A stretch of DNA of 37,592 bases from the NCBI GenBank assembly GCA_947626525.1, contig CANQSM010000026.1:1-37592 (forward strand). Reading direction: 5' to 3'. The position numbers were made by a program, and so were the translations under genes. Source of the stretch: an uncultured Phocaeicola sp. (GTDB taxonomy: Bacteria > Bacteroidota > Bacteroidia > Bacteroidales > Bacteroidaceae). Positions 1 to 9,291 of the stretch are shown here, in pieces; the first letter of the stretch is position 1, and each line of letters begins with the position of its first letter. The notes beneath the pieces were generated by a model. The model was given only the letters and a program-made list of their open reading frames with translations. It was not told where the DNA came from and made no database searches.

Positions 1-93
1 ACTTCGAGGCTCTCGCATTGCCCAATTCAGTTGAACGAGCAACGCACAGAAACCCACGCCGATGAATCTATATAGAATTCCTTTATATCCTCT

Positions 94-114
94 TGTACAG
101 ATGTAATCTGTACA
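94..114. repeat. Perfect 8-bp inverted repeat
   Basis: TGTACAGA (94-101) and TCTGTACA (107-114) are perfect complements separated by TGTAA. The geometry (two 8-bp arms, 5-bp spacer) fits a dimeric regulator site as well as a small hairpin. It lies about 520 bp upstream of the radA -7 box, so it probably concerns a transcript not visible here. Confidence 0.55.
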
Positions 115-442
115 TTAAAGTAGAATAATATGAGGAATATCTATAGAAACACCCCATAGGCATCTACCGTCGCCCTTGTTCCGACTGAACTTTAGAAACT
201 TGCGAGATTTCGAAGTGTCAGGAACAAAGCGCATGATAAACGCTTTTCTATAAATATGTTTTTGTTCTCGTTTCCCTCCACATCCGCATTAGAAGAATTC
301 TTTCAGATAAAAAATCCGTTATTGCTTCGGCGTAGGTGCTTCCTCATTACATGACAATCAATTATCATTACTCAAGAAGCTTCAAGAACTGAACGCAAAA
401 ATAAAGAATTAACATGAAAGTGCAAAAAAATCAATGATTATT

Positions 443-463
443 CTCATAACGTCCGTTTATGAG
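443..463. repeat. 7-bp inverted repeat
   Basis: CTCATAA (443-449) and TTATGAG (457-463) are perfect complements around a 7-nt loop. There is no T-tract after it, so I do not call it a terminator. Its role is unknown. Confidence 0.4.
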
Positions 464-612
464 TTCTGCACTTAAAGTCGGTTACATTGGTTAATACATG
501 TTCAATCCGCTTATCCGTATTGCCCGAACAAGAGAAAAGGAACATATCATTTCGTACTAAATGGAAAAATGCTATTTATTGCGAGCAGAATACATATCAA
601 ACAAGAATAAAA

Positions 613-642
613 TTTTATGGAAACAGAATTTTCGTACCTTTG
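613..642 (+). promoter_or_regulatory. radA promoter (Bacteroidetes -33/-7 type)
   Basis: TACCTTTG at 635-642 matches the Bacteroides -7 consensus TAnnTTTG exactly. A weak -33 element (TTTT, 613-616) lies 18 bp upstream. The start of transcription would fall around 649-651, which leaves a leader of about 20 nt before the ATG at 669. This rules out the longer reading frame that opens at 561. Confidence 0.7.
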
Positions 643-668
643 CAACCAATCCTAAAGATGTAACAAGT

Positions 669-2036
669 ATGGCAAAAGAAAAGGTAGTATATGTATGCAG
701 CGAGTGTGGGCAAGAATCTCCCCGCTGGATAGGGAAATGCCCTGCGTGCGGTGCATGGAATACTTTCAAAGAAGAGATTATCCGGAAAGATCCGGCCAAC
801 AAGCGTCCCCAATCGGGCATGGAACCCGTCAAATCAAAACCGATGACATTAGATGATATTGAAAGCGGAGACGAACCGCGATTCGATATGCATGATGAAG
901 AACTGAATAGGGTATTAGGTGGAGGATTAGTTCCGGGGTCACTTGTTTTGCTGGGAGGAGAACCGGGTATCGGAAAGTCCACCCTTGTACTACAAACGGT
1001 GTTAAGAATGCCCGGGAAACGAATCCTTTATGTATCCGGTGAGGAAAGTGTCCGGCAACTGAAACTACGCGCAGACCGTATCAGCCATGTTTCTTCCGAC
1101 TGTCTGATTGTATGTGAAACCTCTCTGGAACAAATATATACGCATATCAAAAACACACGGCCTGAACTGGTTATTATCGATTCCATACAGACCATTTCCA
1201 CCGAAACGATAGACTCTTCCCCAGGCAGTTTGGTACAGGTACGCGAATGCGCAGCCTCCATTCTTAAATTTGCCAAAGAGAGCAACACACCGGTTATTTT
1301 GATAGGCCATATCAATAAGGAGGGAAGTATCGCAGGTCCCAAAGTGCTAGAACACATCGTAGATACGGTATTGCAATTCGAAGGCGACCAACATTATATG
1401 TACCGCATTCTCCGTAGCATCAAAAACCGTTTCGGCAGCACCGCGGAATTGGGTATCTACGAAATGAGGCAAGACGGCCTGCGACAGGTGAACAATCCTT
1501 CGGAACTACTTCTTTCACAAGACCACGAAGGAATGAGCGGCATTGCCATTGCTTCGGCCATTGAGGGGATACGGCCGTTTCTTATCGAGACACAAGCCTT
1601 GGTAAGTACGGCTGCTTATGGTATGCCCCAACGTTCGGCTACCGGCTTCGACCTGCGCCGGATGAATATGTTGCTGGCAGTACTGGAAAAACGGGTAGGA
1701 TTCAAACTAGCCCAAAAAGACGTGTTCCTGAACATCGCCGGCGGACTGAAAGTAAATGACCCTGCCATTGATTTAAGTGTTATCAGCGCCATTCTCTCAT
1801 CCAACATGGATACGGAGATAGAACGCACCGTCTGTTTAGCCGGAGAGGTGGGGTTGTCGGGCGAGATTCGCCCGGTGAACCGGATAGAACAACGCATCGC
1901 CGAAGCGGAAAAATTGGGATTCAGGCAGTTTCTGATACCCAGACACAACCTGCAAGGATTGAACACGTCCAAATTCAAAATAGAGCTCATCCCCGTAAAG
2001 AAAGTGGAAGAAGCGTTCCGAACGCTTTTCGGATAA
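669..2036 (+). CDS. radA: DNA repair protein RadA
   Basis: RadA (Sms) is a RecA-like ATPase that helps branch migration and processing of recombination intermediates. The 455-aa product has the N-terminal C4 zinc finger (C10, C13, C24, C27), a Walker A (GEPGIGKST, residues 97-105), a Walker B (LVIIDS, about 167-172), the RadA-specific KNRFG motif (252-256) and a Lon-like C-terminal domain. This is full family length. The frame stays open back to 561, but I chose ATG 669 because the consensus -7 box (635-642) lies inside the longer version and family members begin just before the zinc finger. It is followed after 29 nt by the FAD dehydrogenase on the same strand, so the two are probably cotranscribed. 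Confidence 0.95.
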   Translation: MAKEKVVYVCSECGQESPRWIGKCPACGAWNTFKEEIIRKDPANKRPQSGMEPVKSKPMTLDDIESGDEPRFDMHDEELNRVLGGGLVPGSLVLLGGEPGIGKSTLVLQTVLRMPGKRILYVSGEESVRQLKLRADRISHVSSDCLIVCETSLEQIYTHIKNTRPELVIIDSIQTISTETIDSSPGSLVQVRECAASILKFAKESNTPVILIGHINKEGSIAGPKVLEHIVDTVLQFEGDQHYMYRILRSIKNRFGSTAELGIYEMRQDGLRQVNNPSELLLSQDHEGMSGIAIASAIEGIRPFLIETQALVSTAAYGMPQRSATGFDLRRMNMLLAVLEKRVGFKLAQKDVFLNIAGGLKVNDPAIDLSVISAILSSNMDTEIERTVCLAGEVGLSGEIRPVNRIEQRIAEAEKLGFRQFLIPRHNLQGLNTSKFKIELIPVKKVEEAFRTLFG

Positions 2037-2065
2037 TCCCTTTTTCATCTTAACACCAAAAAATT

Positions 2066-3718
2066 ATGATACAAGAATACCAATTAAGGGTATTGCCCGA
2101 ACAGGCTGCCAACGAACAGTCGCTGAAACAATACATCAGCCGGGAAAAAGGACTTGACGCGCGTACCATACAGGCTCTACGCATATTGAAACGCAGCATC
2201 GACGCACGGCAACGGACCATATACGTAAACATAAAAGTACGCGCATACATCAATGAGCTTCCACAAGATGATGCGTGGCAACGGACCGAATACCCCAATG
2301 TAGAAGGAAAACCTAAAGTCATTGTCGTGGGTGCGGGACCAAGCGGGTTATTTGCCGCATTACGGCTTATCGAATCAGGCATACGCCCCATTGTGATAGA
2401 ACGTGGAAAGAATGTAAGAGAACGCAAAAAAGACATTGCACGGATTTCCAGAGAGCATAAAGTCAATACCGAATCCAACTATAGCTTCGGTGAGGGAGGC
2501 GCAGGGGCTTACTCCGATGGAAAACTCTATACACGCAGTAAAAAACGGGGCAATGTGGACAAAATACTCAATGTGTTTTGCCAACACGGAGCAAGCACAA
2601 CGATCTTGTCTGATGCACATCCGCATATCGGAACAGATAAGTTACCACAGGTAATTGAAAACATGCGCAATACGATTTTGCGTTGTGGAGGCGAAGTACA
2701 TTTCGAAACACGTATGGAGAGTCTGCTTTTGAGCCATGGAAAAGTAAGAGGTATCATTACCCACACCGGACAAACCTTTACCGGCCCAGTCATCTTGGCT
2801 ACCGGCCATTCCGCGCGAGATGTTTACCGCTGGCTATATAATAATAAGGTGGAAATGGAGACAAAAGGACTGGCTATAGGAGTCCGCTTGGAACATCCTT
2901 CGTTACTGATTGACCAAATACAATACCACAGCCAAAACGGACGAGGCAATTATCTCCCAGCCGCCGAATATAGTTTTGTTACACAAGTTGACGGACGAGG
3001 CGTATATAGTTTCTGCATGTGTCCGGGAGGTTTTGTTGTGCCTGCCGCCAGTGGCCCGCGTCAGATTGTAGTGAATGGCATGTCACCTTCCAACCGGAAT
3101 TCCAAGTGGAGCAACTCAGGGATGGTAGTAGAGCTACATCCAGAAGACTTGACCGAAGAATCGCTCTTCGGATTATGCCAGACTTTTATCCATAGCGCAA
3201 AAGAGAGTGGGGACTCTAACAACGACTTATATCAGGAGATATTGCACGACAATGCCCACCCATTAGCTATGATGTGTCTCCAAGAGGCTTTAGAAGCCGC
3301 ATGCTGGCAACAGGGCAATATGCGCCAAACAGCTCCTGCACAACGGATGGCTGATTTCACACGAAAAAAACTGAGCTATGATTTGCCGGAAAGTTCGTAT
3401 AGTCCGGGACTGGTATCTTCTCCCCTACACTTCTGGTTACCCTCCTTCATCAGCAACCGGCTGAACAAAGGGTTCCTACAATTCGGACGCACTTCCAACG
3501 GATTCCTGACCAACGACGCGGTAATGATTGGCGTTGAAACACGTACTTCCGCCCCAGTTCGTATTACCAGGCATCCCGAAACATTGCAACATATAACAAT
3601 TAAAGGATTATTTCCATGTGGCGAAGGAGCCGGTTATGCCGGAGGTATTGTATCGGCAGGAATAGATGGAGAACGTTGTGCTGAAGCCGCAGCAGCCTAT
3701 TTAGCAGCAAGTGAGTAG
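2066..3718 (+). CDS. FAD-dependent dehydrogenase (COG2509-type)
   Basis: This 550-aa protein belongs to the uncharacterised NAD(FAD)-utilising dehydrogenases common in Bacteroidetes. After an N-terminal region of about 80 residues comes a Rossmann FAD-binding motif, VIVVGAGPSG (about 85-94), with a downstream acidic residue ending the second strand (IERG, 111-114). A second nucleotide-contact region GPVILATGHSARD sits mid-protein. The C-terminal stretch with GEGAGYAGGIVSAGIDG is typical of the flavoprotein fold that closes over FAD. The substrate is unknown. The gene lies 29 nt after radA and 38 nt before a LuxR-type regulator, suggesting one transcript. No strong Shine-Dalgarno is seen, which is usual in this phylum. 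Confidence 0.88.
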   Translation: MIQEYQLRVLPEQAANEQSLKQYISREKGLDARTIQALRILKRSIDARQRTIYVNIKVRAYINELPQDDAWQRTEYPNVEGKPKVIVVGAGPSGLFAALRLIESGIRPIVIERGKNVRERKKDIARISREHKVNTESNYSFGEGGAGAYSDGKLYTRSKKRGNVDKILNVFCQHGASTTILSDAHPHIGTDKLPQVIENMRNTILRCGGEVHFETRMESLLLSHGKVRGIITHTGQTFTGPVILATGHSARDVYRWLYNNKVEMETKGLAIGVRLEHPSLLIDQIQYHSQNGRGNYLPAAEYSFVTQVDGRGVYSFCMCPGGFVVPAASGPRQIVVNGMSPSNRNSKWSNSGMVVELHPEDLTEESLFGLCQTFIHSAKESGDSNNDLYQEILHDNAHPLAMMCLQEALEAACWQQGNMRQTAPAQRMADFTRKKLSYDLPESSYSPGLVSSPLHFWLPSFISNRLNKGFLQFGRTSNGFLTNDAVMIGVETRTSAPVRITRHPETLQHITIKGLFPCGEGAGYAGGIVSAGIDGERCAEAAAAYLAASE

Positions 3719-3756
3719 CCAAATTATAAAATATGGGACATAGTAATCAGTGAAAA

Positions 3757-4356
3757 ATGAAACCAGAAATAGCCATTATCGACCCTAACACTCTTTCGGC
3801 CATCGGATTGAAAAACATTCTTGAACGGATCATTCCTATGGCTGTCATACGTACATTCGGTAGTTTCGAACAATTCGTAGATGATACCCCGGATTACTAT
3901 TTCCATTATTTTGTCTCTGCACAAATCTATTTCGAACATACTCCTTTTTTTACTCCCCGTAAACATAAGACAATTATTCTGGCCACCAGCCTTTCCCCAC
4001 AACTAAACATTGCCGGTCTGCATGTACTTCATATTTGTCAACCCGAAGAGACTCTGGTAAAAGCGATTCTTTTGCTCAATCGCAGCGCCCACGAAAAAGG
4101 GTATCCAATAAAGAAAAAAAACGTGCATTATCCATTCACACCGCAAACAGACGATCTGACTCCACGGGAGAGAGAGGTGCTGGTATTGCTAGTACAAGGT
4201 CTCATCAACAAAGAGATTGCCGACCGTCTTCACATCAGTCTTACTACTGTGATTTCTCACCGCAAAAACATTACAGAGAAATTAGGTATCAAATCTATCT
4301 CCGGACTTACCATCTATGCCGTAATGAACGGTTTTATCGAAGCTGACAGAATCTAA
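3757..4356 (+). CDS. LuxR-family response-regulator-like protein, degenerate receiver
   Basis: The 199-aa product ends in a LuxR/NarL helix-turn-helix (LTPRERE at 134-140, recognition helix about 160-175, GLTIYAV at 183-189). The N-terminal 120 residues look like a receiver fold (AIIDPNTLSAIGLKNIL near the start, with D9), but the position where the phosphoacceptor aspartate should fall (around 52-55, FVSA) has no Asp, and the usual Thr/Lys active-site pair is not obvious. It therefore probably does not work by classical phosphorylation. Its target is unknown; radA and the flavoprotein lie just upstream, and gltB starts 296 nt downstream on the same strand. Confidence 0.85.
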   Translation: MKPEIAIIDPNTLSAIGLKNILERIIPMAVIRTFGSFEQFVDDTPDYYFHYFVSAQIYFEHTPFFTPRKHKTIILATSLSPQLNIAGLHVLHICQPEETLVKAILLLNRSAHEKGYPIKKKNVHYPFTPQTDDLTPREREVLVLLVQGLINKEIADRLHISLTTVISHRKNITEKLGIKSISGLTIYAVMNGFIEADRI

Positions 4357-4652
4357 CACTCTTATCCGCATAAACTCCCCTACATATCAAAAACAGATTC
4401 TCTTTATGGAAAGCAAAATATTTTCCACACAAGAAGGGATTCATTACAATCAGACAAGAAACAATATATATAAACTATCAATATAATACTAAAACGAATA
4501 GTTTACATTACAATTTAAAAATATAAAGAATAAAAATATTTTTTGTGTCAGACAAATTCCGTACAAATACATCATTATGAAATTAAAATATTAATTTTGC
4601 AAATCAATTTAATACATATAACAGGCATTACAGTACAATAAAGGAATAAAAT
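4357..4652 (+). promoter_or_regulatory. gltB upstream region with -7 box
   Basis: This very AT-rich 296-nt gap holds no gene. TAATTTTG at 4592-4599 is an exact match to TAnnTTTG and would start a transcript near 4606, giving a leader of about 45 nt. I find no good -33 TTTG at 19-21 bp, so the promoter may depend on an activator. AAGGA at 4641-4645 lies 7 nt before the gltB ATG. No clear terminator for the upstream gene is visible. Confidence 0.55.
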
Positions 4653-7600
4653 ATGAAAAAACATGAGCTTTTTAACAACGAATCAAAAGAAAAACCATAC
4701 CTATCGCAACCCATACAGACAGGTTTATACGATGCAGCCAATGAACATGATGCGTGCGGGGTCGGCATGTTGGTAAACATTCACGGAGAAAAATCACACG
4801 ACATTGTAGAATCAGCGTTAAAGGTATTGGAAAACATGCGCCACCGAGGGGCTGAAGGAGCAGACAACAAAACCGGAGACGGAGCAGGTATTATGCTGCA
4901 AATACCACACGAGTTTATTTTACTGCAAGGCATTCCTGTTCCCGAAAAGGGACGATACGGAACAGGATTGCTCTTCTTACCAAAAGAGAAGAACGACCAA
5001 GCCGCAATCTTAAGTATTATCATTGAAGAGATAGAAAAGGAAGGGCTTACCCTGATGCATCTGCGCAATGTGCCCACTCGTCCGGAGATTCTGGGAAAGG
5101 CGGCTTTAGCAAGCGAACCGGATATCAAACAGATATTTATTACCGGATTCACGGAAACAGAAACAGCGGACCGGAAACTATACCTTATCCGCAAGCGAAT
5201 CGAGAATAAAATCAGTATGTCAGCCATTCCTACTAAAAAAGATTTTTATGTGGTCTCGCTTTCCACTAAAAATATTGTATATAAAGGCATGCTTTCATCG
5301 TTGCAGTTACGAGATTATTATCCCGACCTGACGAACAGTTATTTCACCAGTGGATTAGCCCTCGTACATTCCCGTTTCAGCACAAACACATTCCCCACAT
5401 GGGGACTGGCACAACCGTTCCGCCTCCTTGCACACAACGGTGAAATCAATACCATTCGCGGCAACCGAGGCTGGATGGAAGCCCGCGAGAGCGTACTTTC
5501 CACTTCCACCCTTGGAGATGTCAAGGAGATTCATCCTATTATACAGCCGGACATGAGCGACAGCGCTTCGTTGGACAACGTGCTAGAATTCCTGATTATG
5601 TCAGGACTAAGCCTGCCGCACGCAATGGCTATGCTCGTGCCGGAATCATTCAACGAGAAGAATCCCATCAGTGAGGATTTGAAAGCGTTTTACGAATATC
5701 ACTCCATCCTGATGGAGCCTTGGGACGGCCCCGCCGCCTTGCTTTTCAGCGACGGACGCTTTGCAGGCGGCATGCTCGACCGCAACGGTTTGCGCCCCGC
5801 CCGCTACCTGATTACCCAAAATGATATGATGGTAGTAGCTTCCGAAGTGGGTGTCATGAACTTCGAACCCGGAGACATTAAAGAAAAAGGACGGTTACAA
5901 CCGGGCAAAATCATATTGGTGGATACGGAAAAAGGAAAAATCTATTATGACGAAGAATTGAAAAGGCAACTGGCAGAGGCAAAACCTTACCGCACATGGT
6001 TATCCGCTAATCGCATCGAACTGGACGAACTGAAAAGCGGACGAAAAGTCCCCCACCATATTGAGAACTATGAACATAGGCTCCGTACATTCGGCTACTC
6101 AAAAGAGGACATCGAACGTCTGATTATGCCTATGGCCAGTACCGGAGTAGAACCCGTGGACGCCATGGGTAACGATACTCCGCTGGCAATACTCTCCGAT
6201 AGGCCACAACTGCTTTACAACTATTTTCGGCAACAATTCGCCCAAGTGACGAATCCTCCCATCGACCCCTTGCGGGAAGAATTGGTCATGTCTCTAACGG
6301 AATACATCGGAGCGGTCGGCATGAATATCCTCACCCCCAATGAAAGCCATTGCAAGATGGTAAGGCTGAATCATCCCATTCTGACAAATACGCAATTGGA
6401 CATACTTTGTAATATCCGTTACAAAGGTTTCAAGACCATAAAATTACCCCTTCTGTTTGAAACGGCAAAAGGGAAAATCGGCTTGCAGGAAGCCTTGAAC
6501 GAACTTTGCAAAAAGGCAGAAGCATCCGTAACAGAAGGTGTCAACTATATCGTACTGACCGATCGTGACGTAGACGCCACACATGCAGCCATACCTTCCT
6601 TACTGGCAGTAAGCGCAGTCCATCATCATCTGATTTCCGTAGGAAAGAGGGTACAAACGGCATTGATTGTAGAAAGCGGTGAAATACGTGAAGTCATGCA
6701 TGCAGCTTTATTACTCGGTTTCGGAGCAAGTGCCTTGAATCCATATATGGCTTTCGCCATCCTTGACAAGCTGGTAAAAGACAAAGATATCCAGTTAGAT
6801 TATGCCACAGCCGAAAAGAATTACATCAAGGCGGTATGCAAAGGTCTATTCAAGATAATGAGCAAGATGGGTATCTCCACCATTCGTTCTTATCGGGGAG
6901 CAAAGATTTTCGAAGCCATCGGGTTAAGCGAAGAATTGAGCAAGGTCTATTTCGGAGGGCTCAGCTCATCCATCGGTGGTATCCGTCTGGATGAAGTAGC
7001 GAGAGACGCTATCGCCTTCCACGAAGAAGGAGCGTGGGGCAAAGCAGGAAATGAAAGTCAGCAAGACAATTCCTCGCCCTCCGCTTTCGATTTTCCTTTG
7101 TTAAAAAACAACGGTTTGTATTCTTTCCGCAAAGACGGGGAAAAACACGCATGGAATCCCGAAACAATCAGTACACTACAGCTTGCCACACGATTGGGAA
7201 GTTACAAAAAGTTTAAAGAATACACGCGCCTGGTAGACGAGAAAGAAAGACCGATCTTCTTGCGCGATTTCTTAAGTTTTCGTCGTAACCCCATTCCTAT
7301 TGAGCAGGTAGAACCTGTGGAAAATATCCTGCGCCGTTTCGTAACCGGAGCCATGTCGTTCGGAGCCATCAGTAAAGAGGCACATGAGGCTATAGCTATT
7401 GCTATGAACAAGATTCATGGACGCAGCAACACAGGTGAGGGTGGCGAAGACGCTTCCCGCTTCCAACCGTTGCCCAATGGAACTTCGCTACGAAGCGCCA
7501 TCAAGCAGGTAGCCTCCGGCAGATTCGGGGTAACGACCGAGTATTTGGTCAATGCCGATGAGATACAAATCAAGATAGCGCAAGGAGCCAAACCGGGTGA

Positions 7601-9245
7601 AGGAGGTCAACTTCCTGGATTCAAGGTCAATGATATAATAGCCAAGACACGTCATTCCATTGCAGGCATCTCGTTGATTTCTCCTCCTCCTCACCATGAC
7701 ATTTACTCCATCGAGGATTTGGCTCAACTGATTTTCGACCTGAAAAATGTAAATCCACAAGCTAAAATCAGCGTGAAACTGGTGGCCGAAAGTGGTGTAG
7801 GAACCATTGCAGCCGGAGTAGCAAAGGCCAAAGCCGACTTAATTGTGATATCCGGTGCAGAAGGTGGTACAGGAGCATCGCCCGCCTCTTCTATCCGCTA
7901 TACGGGTATCTCTTCCGAATTAGGATTAAGCGAAACACAACAAACACTGGTATTGAACGGGCTGCGAGGGCAGGTTGTCCTGCAAGCGGACGGACAGCTG
8001 AAAACCGGACATGATGTCATCCTCATGGCATTATTAGGAGCGGAAGAATACGGTTTCGCCACTTCGGCATTGATTGTACTGGGTTGTGTGATGATGCGAA
8101 AATGCCACCAAAACACTTGTCCGGTAGGTGTCGCCACACAAAATGAAGAATTACGCAAACGTTTCCGAGGGCGAAGCGAATATCTAGAAAATTTCTTCAC
8201 ATTCCTTGCGCAGGAGGTACGTGAATACTTGTCAGAAATGGGATTTACCAAAATGGATGACATTATCGGCCGTACGGATTTGATTCAATGTAAAGACATT
8301 ACAAACGATCCAAACCCCAAACATCACCTAATAAATTTTACAAGAATTCTGGCGCAAATCGACAACAACGCTGCCATCCGCCATATCACCAATCAAGAAC
8401 ATGGCATTGCCAACGTAAAGGACGTAGATATCATTAAGGCCGCCCAAGAGGCCATAGAACACGGAAAAGAAATTTCGCTGGAATATACCATCGCCAATAC
8501 CGACCGATCCACAGGTGCCATGCTTTCGGGCGTTATCGCCAAGAAGTACGGTAACAAGGGATTACCAGAGCATACGCTGAATGTGAAGTTTAAAGGCTCT
8601 GCCGGACAATCTTTCGGCGCATTTCTTGCAGCTGGTGTCAACTTCAAATTAGAAGGCGAAGCAAACGACTATTTGGGCAAAGGACTGAGTGGCGGACGCA
8701 TCGCCGTACTTCCTCCCATCCGCAGCAATTTTGAGGCCGAAATGAATACAATTGCCGGTAACACACTGCTGTACGGGGCAACCAGTGGAGAAGTGTATAT
8801 CAACGGACGTGTGGGCGAACGCTTCGCTGTCCGAAATTCCGGTGCGATAACCGTAGTAGAAGGCGTAGGCGACCACTGTTGTGAATATATGACCGGAGGG
8901 CGTGTGGTAGTGCTGGGACCAACGGGAAGAAACTTCGCCGCCGGTATGAGCGGTGGTGTGGCCTACGTATGGAACAGAGAAGGCAATTTCGATTACTTCT
9001 GCAACATGGAGATGGTAGAGCTATCCCTTATTGAAGAAGCAGCCTATCGAAAAGAGCTGCACGAGCTGATTCGGCAACATTATCTGTACACGGGTTCCAA
9101 ATTGGCACGCACCATGCTCGATGATTGGAATCACTACGCCGACCAATTCATCCAAGTAGTGCCAATCGAATACAAAAAGGTATTACAGGAGGAACAAATG
9201 AGAAAACTGCAACAAAAGATTGCTGACATGCAGAGAGATTATTAA
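4653..9245 (+). CDS. gltB: Glutamate synthase large subunit
   Basis: GltB takes the amide nitrogen of glutamine to 2-oxoglutarate, giving two glutamates, using electrons delivered by GltD. At 1530 aa it is full length. The N-terminal class II amidotransferase nucleophile is Cys35 in DACGVG; the preceding 34 residues are a typical cleaved propeptide. The FMN-binding synthase domain carries the GEGGED and GAEGGTGASP motifs. The [3Fe-4S] ligands fit C1145-x5-C1151-x4-C1156. The C-terminal GXGXG beta-helix domain contains several glycine-rich repeats (GLSGGRI, MTGGRVVVLG). It is first in an operon with gltD (46-nt gap) and asnB. Upstream it has a -7 box but no clear -33. Confidence 0.97.
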   Translation: MKKHELFNNESKEKPYLSQPIQTGLYDAANEHDACGVGMLVNIHGEKSHDIVESALKVLENMRHRGAEGADNKTGDGAGIMLQIPHEFILLQGIPVPEKGRYGTGLLFLPKEKNDQAAILSIIIEEIEKEGLTLMHLRNVPTRPEILGKAALASEPDIKQIFITGFTETETADRKLYLIRKRIENKISMSAIPTKKDFYVVSLSTKNIVYKGMLSSLQLRDYYPDLTNSYFTSGLALVHSRFSTNTFPTWGLAQPFRLLAHNGEINTIRGNRGWMEARESVLSTSTLGDVKEIHPIIQPDMSDSASLDNVLEFLIMSGLSLPHAMAMLVPESFNEKNPISEDLKAFYEYHSILMEPWDGPAALLFSDGRFAGGMLDRNGLRPARYLITQNDMMVVASEVGVMNFEPGDIKEKGRLQPGKIILVDTEKGKIYYDEELKRQLAEAKPYRTWLSANRIELDELKSGRKVPHHIENYEHRLRTFGYSKEDIERLIMPMASTGVEPVDAMGNDTPLAILSDRPQLLYNYFRQQFAQVTNPPIDPLREELVMSLTEYIGAVGMNILTPNESHCKMVRLNHPILTNTQLDILCNIRYKGFKTIKLPLLFETAKGKIGLQEALNELCKKAEASVTEGVNYIVLTDRDVDATHAAIPSLLAVSAVHHHLISVGKRVQTALIVESGEIREVMHAALLLGFGASALNPYMAFAILDKLVKDKDIQLDYATAEKNYIKAVCKGLFKIMSKMGISTIRSYRGAKIFEAIGLSEELSKVYFGGLSSSIGGIRLDEVARDAIAFHEEGAWGKAGNESQQDNSSPSAFDFPLLKNNGLYSFRKDGEKHAWNPETISTLQLATRLGSYKKFKEYTRLVDEKERPIFLRDFLSFRRNPIPIEQVEPVENILRRFVTGAMSFGAISKEAHEAIAIAMNKIHGRSNTGEGGEDASRFQPLPNGTSLRSAIKQVASGRFGVTTEYLVNADEIQIKIAQGAKPGEGGQLPGFKVNDIIAKTRHSIAGISLISPPPHHDIYSIEDLAQLIFDLKNVNPQAKISVKLVAESGVGTIAAGVAKAKADLIVISGAEGGTGASPASSIRYTGISSELGLSETQQTLVLNGLRGQVVLQADGQLKTGHDVILMALLGAEEYGFATSALIVLGCVMMRKCHQNTCPVGVATQNEELRKRFRGRSEYLENFFTFLAQEVREYLSEMGFTKMDDIIGRTDLIQCKDITNDPNPKHHLINFTRILAQIDNNAAIRHITNQEHGIANVKDVDIIKAAQEAIEHGKEISLEYTIANTDRSTGAMLSGVIAKKYGNKGLPEHTLNVKFKGSAGQSFGAFLAAGVNFKLEGEANDYLGKGLSGGRIAVLPPIRSNFEAEMNTIAGNTLLYGATSGEVYINGRVGERFAVRNSGAITVVEGVGDHCCEYMTGGRVVVLGPTGRNFAAGMSGGVAYVWNREGNFDYFCNMEMVELSLIEEAAYRKELHELIRQHYLYTGSKLARTMLDDWNHYADQFIQVVPIEYKKVLQEEQMRKLQQKIADMQRDY

Positions 9246-9291
9246 CACATGTAAACCGAATAACAATCCAGTTTTAAAATCGTAAATAATC

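Larger units (their letters stand above)
1..668. other. Non-coding region upstream of radA
   Basis: I see no convincing coding frame on either strand here; all frames are broken by frequent stops. The stretch is AT-rich and holds two clear inverted repeats (94-114 and 443-463) and, at its right end, the Bacteroidetes-type promoter of radA. Nothing looks like a tRNA or rRNA. The left edge may include the tail of a transcript from outside the window. Confidence 0.6.
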
